NCBI GenBank assembly: GCA_947177695.1
Contig: CAMWVO010000043.1
Span: forward strand, 1 to 9,323
Reading direction: 5' to 3'
DNA length: 9,323 nucleotides
From: an uncultured Clostridia bacterium
Lineage (GTDB): Bacteria > Bacillota > Clostridia > Oscillospirales > Ruminococcaceae
The translations under genes and the position numbers were made by a program. Every line of letters begins with the position of its first letter. Within the stretch, counting starts at the first letter, position 1. This document shows positions 4,848-9,323 of this stretch, piece after piece. The notes beneath the pieces were generated by a model. The model was given only the letters and a program-made list of their open reading frames with translations. It was not told where the DNA came from and did not search any database.

Positions 4848-5999
4848 TTAATCGTAGGCAAGCTTCCGCAGGTCGGTATCTCCCATAAAAGATGACGCAT
4901 TATAGAGGAAAAGTACCTGATCGTACTCCTCCGGATCGAAAAGCTGCTTATAAGACAAGGCAATATAGCGCATATCCACAAGCGTTATTTCTGAGTAATG
5001 CTCCGTCAGGAACGGCGCGTAACAATGAGCGTAGGAGTCCTTGAAGATCAGCAGCTTGCCACCCTCGTTCTCTGTTTTTATCGTAACTATCGGCGCATTT
5101 GTACCGAGAAACGCGGCGTATTTATCCTTAACGCTCAGATATTCGCGGAAGTACATACTGTCGTAAACCTTCGGTTCTTCGCCGTACTGTAAGGTTATTG
5201 ACACCTGATGAGCGGCTTCTCCTTCGGTCGGATGCCAGATGTCAAGAGTATCCTTTTCAATATCATCATACAACGCTTTAGAGTAAAACGTTCCCTGAAA
5301 CTCATCGGAAGCGTGTTCTATATCGTATCTGTCCACAGGCAGCGGAGTGTAACCCATTTTCTTTCCCGCGGCGGCATAAGCAAGATATGCGCCGTAGGTT
5401 GTCCAGTGATGGTCGGTACGGTAGTAGATATACTGAAATCTGTTCGTTTCCATAATGGGATAAACGTCAAGAGTGGTAACCCCTTTTTCAAAGCTTCGAT
5501 AGACGTAATTTATAACGTCCCGCTGGTTGGGATTGGGAGCGTTTTTCGGCAGTTCGTCCGAGTATATCTCCGCCGAAGTGGGAACTATCATAAAAAACAC
5601 GGGAACGTCATTTTTCTCAGCAAATTTGTTCACCGCCGCCACGCTCTTGTCAATGGACTCATAGTCGGGCTCGGGTATCTGTTCCACAAGACGGTTTTTC
5701 AGTATATAAATACCGTTGCGTTCCCGTTTTCCCAAAGACGTTTCAAGGATAGTCTTGGACTTTATCCAGCCCAGACGTCCCGCAAAGTGGTCGGAAACGT
5801 AGGTCTCAAGGTCGTTCATGTATTTTCTGTTAAACACAGTTTTCACAGATATTTCGGGCATTTGCTGGAGCGGCTTGTTTTCCGTTTCGGAACGCTCTTT
5901 CTTCGGCAGCAGAGCCGTTACCACAGGGAGCGTTATCAGTATCGCAAAAAACACCGCACAGTTTACCAGACTGCTGACATTAACCTTTGGCTTTTTCAT
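4848..5999 (-). CDS. DHHW-family (AlgX/AlgJ-like) extracytoplasmic O-acetylation protein
   Basis: This 383-residue protein has a lysine-containing N-terminus and one hydrophobic signal-anchor (about 10-30), so most of it lies outside the membrane. It carries the diagnostic YYRTDHHWT motif (192-200; Asp196, His197, His198, Trp199) and a KDSYAH block (320-325). In AlgX/AlgJ an Asp-x-His pair plus a serine form an SGNH-like catalytic triad, so Asp196, His198 and Ser322 are the likely equivalents. Such proteins accept acyl groups exported by a partner MBOAT and transfer them to an exopolysaccharide or wall glycan. The MBOAT gene is 31 bases upstream, supporting the pairing. ATG at 5999 has an AAAGGA site at a normal distance. 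The glycan substrate cannot be told from the sequence. Confidence 0.88.
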   Translation of the reverse strand: MKKPKVNVSSLVNCAVFFAILITLPVVTALLPKKERSETENKPLQQMPEISVKTVFNRKYMNDLETYVSDHFAGRLGWIKSKTILETSLGKRERNGIYILKNRLVEQIPEPDYESIDKSVAAVNKFAEKNDVPVFFMIVPTSAEIYSDELPKNAPNPNQRDVINYVYRSFEKGVTTLDVYPIMETNRFQYIYYRTDHHWTTYGAYLAYAAAGKKMGYTPLPVDRYDIEHASDEFQGTFYSKALYDDIEKDTLDIWHPTEGEAAHQVSITLQYGEEPKVYDSMYFREYLSVKDKYAAFLGTNAPIVTIKTENEGGKLLIFKDSYAHCYAPFLTEHYSEITLVDMRYIALSYKQLFDPEEYDQVLFLYNASSFMGDTDLRKLAYD

Positions 6000-6030
6000 T
6001 GTTTTGTCCTTTCTGCTTCGTACTTTTCAC

Positions 6031-7530
6031 TCAGAATCGGAAGTACAAAAACGGATTGTATGTCGCGTCAACCAGATAAGAGGTACACAAAAGCAGCACG
6101 GCGGTCGTTACTGCGGGAGTGATATAGGTGTAAAGCTTTCTTTTTTTCTTTCTGAAAAAAGCAGTGAGCTTTCCGAACAGGTTTGTGGACGCAAAAATGC
6201 ACAGCAGGAATATCACTATATTGGATGCCAAATAGTACGCCGCCGTACCGTCACCCAGACCGTTCGCACCGAACATGGCTTTGAAAAACCGTCCCGCGTC
6301 GGCAAGAGTGTCCGTATCGAAAAGCACCCAGCCGAACACCGCTATCAGGAACGTATAGAGCATACTCACCGCGGCGGGAAGCTTTTTCAGAACGTTTCCC
6401 CAGCCGAGACGCTCGATAACGATAAGCACGCCGAAATAAAGTCCCCACAGGATAAAATTCCAGCTTGCACCGTGCCACAGACCGGTAAGTCCCCACACTA
6501 TCAGAAGATTGCGGATAGTTTTTCCCTTGCCCTTTCGGTTTCCTCCCAATGGGATATAAACGTACTCTCTGAACCAAGTTCCCAAGGTTATATGCCATCT
6601 GCGCCAGAACTCGCTTACGCTTTTAGACAGATACGGGTGGTCGAAATTTTTCGGGAAGTTAAAGCCAAGCATTTTGCCCAGTCCCACCGCCATATCGGAG
6701 TATCCCGAAAAGTCAAAGTATATCTGGAACGTGAACGCCAGTATGCCTATCCATGCGGTCGCCGCGCTTATTTCTCCGTAATCCATGGTTTTGATCTGTG
6801 TCCAGATAATACCGATATTGTTTGCGAGAAGCACCTTTTTGGCAAGTCCCTTGACAAATTTGCATATGCCCTCGCTTATTTTGTTGATATTTACGGTACG
6901 CTCGTCAAGCTCGGCGGCAACGTCCTCGTAGCGGACAATAGGTCCTGCCACAATTTGGGGAAAAAGCGTTACATAGGACGAAAAGCTTACAAAGCTTTTC
7001 TGCACCTTGATGTTGCGCAGGTACAAGTCGATGGTGTAGGACATTGACTGAAACGTGTAGAATGATATACCGATAGGCAGCGCCACACGGCTTTCGCTCA
7101 GACCGAAGTTATAAACGTCATTTATCGCTCTGTTCGCCAATATAACTGGATTTGTGATATTTGAACGGAAAATGCCGTTTATGGTGTCGATAAGAAAATC
7201 GCTGTACTTGAATACCGCCAGCAGACCCACATTCATGCAGACGGACACAATAAGGCAGGCTCTCCGCTTTGCGGGACTGTCGTCAAATTTTGCCATAAGC
7301 CGTCCAGCAGTGTAGTCTATCAGCGTAGAGAACAGCATCAGCACCACATAGAACGGTTCTCCCCAGGCGTAAAAGAAAAATCCCGAAAAAAGTATGAGGA
7401 GATTTCTTGCAGGTATGACAAGCTTTCTGCCCCTTGGCATGGGTACAACAGCGGTGTTGGGCAGAAAAATATATACTATTAAAATTATCGGCAGAAAATA
7501 ATATAAAAACGTCAGACTTGAAAATACCAT
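6031..7530 (-). CDS. AlgI/DltB-type MBOAT O-acyltransferase
   Basis: This 499-residue polytopic membrane protein is of normal AlgI length. Family signatures are the MVFSSLTFLYYFLP start, LPIGISFYTFQSMSY (151-165), FPQIVAGPIVRY (190-201), FDFSGYSDMAVG (272-283), FWRRWHITLGTWFREYVYIPLGG (308-330) with His313, and GLTGLWHGASWNF (347-359) with the catalytic-type His353. It moves acyl (usually acetyl) groups across the membrane for polysaccharide O-acylation, handing them to the DHHW protein encoded next. ATG lies only 2 bases after the stop of the Toprim gene; a GGAGG site about 13 bases upstream lies inside that gene, suggesting translational coupling. The specific polymer is not identifiable because no glycosyltransferases or synthase are in the window. 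Confidence 0.93.
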   Translation of the reverse strand: MVFSSLTFLYYFLPIILIVYIFLPNTAVVPMPRGRKLVIPARNLLILFSGFFFYAWGEPFYVVLMLFSTLIDYTAGRLMAKFDDSPAKRRACLIVSVCMNVGLLAVFKYSDFLIDTINGIFRSNITNPVILANRAINDVYNFGLSESRVALPIGISFYTFQSMSYTIDLYLRNIKVQKSFVSFSSYVTLFPQIVAGPIVRYEDVAAELDERTVNINKISEGICKFVKGLAKKVLLANNIGIIWTQIKTMDYGEISAATAWIGILAFTFQIYFDFSGYSDMAVGLGKMLGFNFPKNFDHPYLSKSVSEFWRRWHITLGTWFREYVYIPLGGNRKGKGKTIRNLLIVWGLTGLWHGASWNFILWGLYFGVLIVIERLGWGNVLKKLPAAVSMLYTFLIAVFGWVLFDTDTLADAGRFFKAMFGANGLGDGTAAYYLASNIVIFLLCIFASTNLFGKLTAFFRKKKRKLYTYITPAVTTAVLLLCTSYLVDATYNPFLYFRF

Positions 7531-7532
7531 TT

Positions 7533-8135
7533 TTAGGACTGTTCCTCCCCGCTGTTTAGTTTTTCCGCAAGCTCGAAAAATTCCTGCCTGCTCATCATTG
7601 TGTTAAGGATATCCACCATTCCCGAAGCGGTCAGAAGCTCCGGAAGCTTTAGTTCCGCAAGAAGCCTTTTCCTCATTGCCGAGGAATTTTTCCCGCCGCT
7701 CAGCCCGCATTCGTAAAGATCAAGCTTGGTTATCAGCTCGCGGACAGGCTGTCCCTCCTCGGCGGTTATCCCCGCCTTTCGGAAGGCTTCAAGGATAATC
7801 TCCTTTTCCATTCCCTCAACGCCAAGCTTGCCCTCCTTTGAGGGAGCGGCTTTGCGCTTTTCCTTGCCGAAAATATCGGGAACGTAGACGTTAAGTATCT
7901 CGCCTTTTCCCACCGCGCCTTTCAGAAACGAGCGTATTTTGAAGCCCGCCGCGTCCGAATCGGTAAGGATTATTATTCCCGTGGTCTCGGCGAAATATCG
8001 TATCAGCGCAAGGGTTTCCTTGTTTTTGAACACGGTAAAGCCGTTTGTGGGGATTATTACGCCGTCTATAACCGAGCTGAGCCTTATTTTGTCGTACTTT
8101 CCCTCGACTATCACCGCTTGTTTTACATGGAGCAT
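7533..8135 (-). CDS. Toprim-DUF4093 protein, ribonuclease M5-like
   Basis: This 200-residue protein has an N-terminal Toprim domain with AVIVEGKYDKIRL (7-19; Glu11 and Asp15) and GIIILTDSDAAGFKIR (53-68; Asp59 and Asp61), the acidic metal-binding set shared by RNase M5 and primases. The second half (about 115-200) matches the DUF4093-type C-terminus found in clostridial RNase M5-like proteins. RNase M5 (rnmV) matures 5S rRNA in Bacillus; equivalence here is likely by family but not certain, so no symbol is given. ATG at 8135 has an AAAGG site 9 bases upstream, and the gene follows holA by 21 bases. rnmV usually neighbours rsmA/ksgA; here it sits between holA and an O-acyltransferase. Confidence 0.85.
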   Translation of the reverse strand: MLHVKQAVIVEGKYDKIRLSSVIDGVIIPTNGFTVFKNKETLALIRYFAETTGIIILTDSDAAGFKIRSFLKGAVGKGEILNVYVPDIFGKEKRKAAPSKEGKLGVEGMEKEIILEAFRKAGITAEEGQPVRELITKLDLYECGLSGGKNSSAMRKRLLAELKLPELLTASGMVDILNTMMSRQEFFELAEKLNSGEEQS

Positions 8136-8156
8136 ATATGCGCGCCTTTCATTGGT

Positions 8157-9206
8157 TTAGTTTCTGAATTTCAGCATTTTGACGATAGCTTCTTCAAGCA
8201 GTATCATCGGGTCGGTTTTCATGGATTTCATGGCGATATCCGTTTCCGCGAGAACTCTCACGCACATTCTCAGGTGCGGCATGGAAAGCTTCTGAACGTC
8301 TCGGAAAGCATTGTCCACACGAAAGCCCATATTTTTCGGATATCCGAAATCCTCCTTGACATCAGCTGCAGTCTTTCGGCAGGACATCGCCGCCCGCGCA
8401 CGGTAGAGGTCGAGCATATTTCCGGTTATGGAATACAAAATGATTATCGGTTCGGTTTTCTCCTGCGCAAGGTCATTGAAGAGACGCATTGCGGTTTTCG
8501 CGTCCATGCGGGTTATTGCACGCGCAAGGTCGAAGGTCGTAGTCTCTATCTGCCTTGGGGACAGGTCTTTTACCATATCGGCGGTGATCTCGTTTCCCGC
8601 AGCATAGGCGGTGAGCTTTTCAAGCTCGTTTTCGATCATCAGCGTGTTGCAGGAGCACTGCTCCGCCAGAAATGCCGCCGCGTCGCGGGATATGCCGCAG
8701 CCCGCCTTGGAGGCTTTCGCCATTATCTCTTTAGACAGTACCGCTGGAGTTTTCAGCGCAAAATTGCAGACCCCGCCTGCTTTTCCCACCGCGTCCATAA
8801 GCTTTTTGTTTTTTGCCGTGGGAAATTTTTTTCCGTCGGTAACGTCCACCGAGGTATAGTAAAAAATCAAAACTGTGGTTTCGGGAAGATCGGATACCAT
8901 ATCCGATATCCGTTTCAGCATATCTGCGGGAACTCCCTCCGCGTTCAGGTCGCAGACAGTACAGCAGACATATTCCGCAAAAACTGGCAAAGCCTCGCAG
9001 GCGTCGGAAAACTCGTCTATATCGAAATTTTTACCGTTAAAAGTGTGGAGATTATAGGTCTCGTCCTCTTTTTTTACAGCCGCTGAAACAATGGCTTTCG
9101 TGTATTTTTCCACCGCGGCAATGTCCTTGCCGTAAAAATAATACGCCCTGCCGAAGCTTTTGTTCTTTATCGCAAGCTTCAGATCGCTTTCCGTTACAAC
9201 AGCCAT
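8157..9206 (-). CDS. holA: DNA polymerase III subunit delta
   Basis: The delta subunit belongs to the clamp-loader complex that opens the beta sliding clamp onto DNA. The 349-residue length is typical. The N-terminal AAA+-like domain opens with SFGRAYYFYGKDIAAVEKY (17-35), the family's FGRAYLLYGxExxLxxxY-type signature with no functional Walker A. Further signals are LPETTVLIFYYTSVD (107-121), a helical middle region with a CSCNTLMIENELEKLTAYA block (187-205; family CGNDLxxLxNELEKL) and the C-terminal collar-type helices. ATG at 9206 has a strong AAAGGAG site overlapping the upstream gene's stop, only 13 bases away, so the genes are co-transcribed. The C-terminus ends MLKFRN. Confidence 0.93.
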   Translation of the reverse strand: MAVVTESDLKLAIKNKSFGRAYYFYGKDIAAVEKYTKAIVSAAVKKEDETYNLHTFNGKNFDIDEFSDACEALPVFAEYVCCTVCDLNAEGVPADMLKRISDMVSDLPETTVLIFYYTSVDVTDGKKFPTAKNKKLMDAVGKAGGVCNFALKTPAVLSKEIMAKASKAGCGISRDAAAFLAEQCSCNTLMIENELEKLTAYAAGNEITADMVKDLSPRQIETTTFDLARAITRMDAKTAMRLFNDLAQEKTEPIIILYSITGNMLDLYRARAAMSCRKTAADVKEDFGYPKNMGFRVDNAFRDVQKLSMPHLRMCVRVLAETDIAMKSMKTDPMILLEEAIVKMLKFRN

Positions 9207-9219
9207 GCCGCAGCTCCTT

Positions 9220-9323
9220 TCACTTTATTTCTTCGGAACTTACCTTTCCGTCCCTGTATATTACAAATATTACATTTTCGCCTATAAAAACGCGGTTTCC
9301 TTTTTTGACAAGTACTTCCGCGC
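9220..9323 (-). CDS. C-terminal fragment of an unidentified protein upstream of holA
   Basis: An open frame enters from the window edge and ends with TGA at 9222-9220. It encodes 33 residues that include VLVKKGNRVFIGENV and VIYRDGKVSSEEIK and read as alternating beta strands. The stop overlaps the holA ribosome binding site (TGAAAGGAG), the typical arrangement of an operon partner. In many Firmicutes comEC lies directly upstream of holA, so a ComEC C-terminus is one possibility, but the fragment is too short to recognise. Confidence 0.6.
   Translation of the reverse strand, partial: AEVLVKKGNRVFIGENVIFVIYRDGKVSSEEIK

Noticed and set aside
5208..7047. Two long plus-strand open frames (304 and 409 codons) opposite the DHHW and MBOAT genes
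   Set aside because: They are antisense shadows of two clearly recognised proteins, lack family motifs, are rich in His/Arg/Cys typical of reversed codons and overlap each other in different frames.
8118..9086. Plus-strand frame of 322 codons opposite holA
   Set aside because: It is an antisense shadow of holA with no recognisable domain and no convincing ribosome binding site.

Overview
All recognisable genes in this window lie on the minus strand, so transcription runs from high to low coordinates. The content suggests a low-to-mid GC Gram-positive Clostridia genome, probably Oscillospiraceae/Ruminococcus-like. Supporting signs are strong AGGAGG-type ribosome binding sites, frequent TTG/GTG starts, a Toprim-DUF4093 (RNase M5-like) gene, a DHHW-family protein paired with an MBOAT acyltransferase, and Rnf-type membrane proteins. 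The genus is an inference; no rRNA or tRNA is present to settle it.

Operon 1 (9323 to about 4848) begins with the C-terminal tail of an unidentified gene. It continues with holA (DNA polymerase III delta subunit), a Toprim RNase M5-like protein, an AlgI-type MBOAT O-acyltransferase and a DHHW (AlgX/AlgJ-like) protein. Spacings are 2 to 31 bases, so two information-processing genes appear co-transcribed with an envelope or exopolysaccharide O-acylation pair. A structured GC-containing segment (4681-4834) follows, and the operon closes at an intrinsic terminator (4621-4662).

Operon 2 (promoter 4604-4632, genes 4445 down to 265) holds rpe (ribulose-phosphate 3-epimerase), three Rnf-like integral membrane proteins in the order D-E-A, and a membrane-anchored DUF4015-type putative glycoside hydrolase. 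Its promoter -35 box sits in the T-tract of the upstream terminator. The roughly 150-nt leader is almost entirely one long imperfect inverted repeat ending just before the rpe Shine-Dalgarno sequence.

The most unusual content is the Rnf module. Known Rnf complexes have six subunits, usually ordered C-D-G-E-A-B in Clostridia. Here C, G and B are absent. Three of the four cysteines that hold the intramembrane 2Fe-2S cluster between RnfA and RnfE are replaced (Ser and Ala/Ser), and the RnfD flavinylation motif is altered. This looks like a membrane core that has lost its redox wiring and may have been repurposed.

At the low end, a 183-bp intergenic region (82-264) carries a 52-bp-period tandem repeat with five same-strand TTACAA boxes. 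It also carries a good extended -10 promoter for a further minus-strand gene that runs off the window at base 1.
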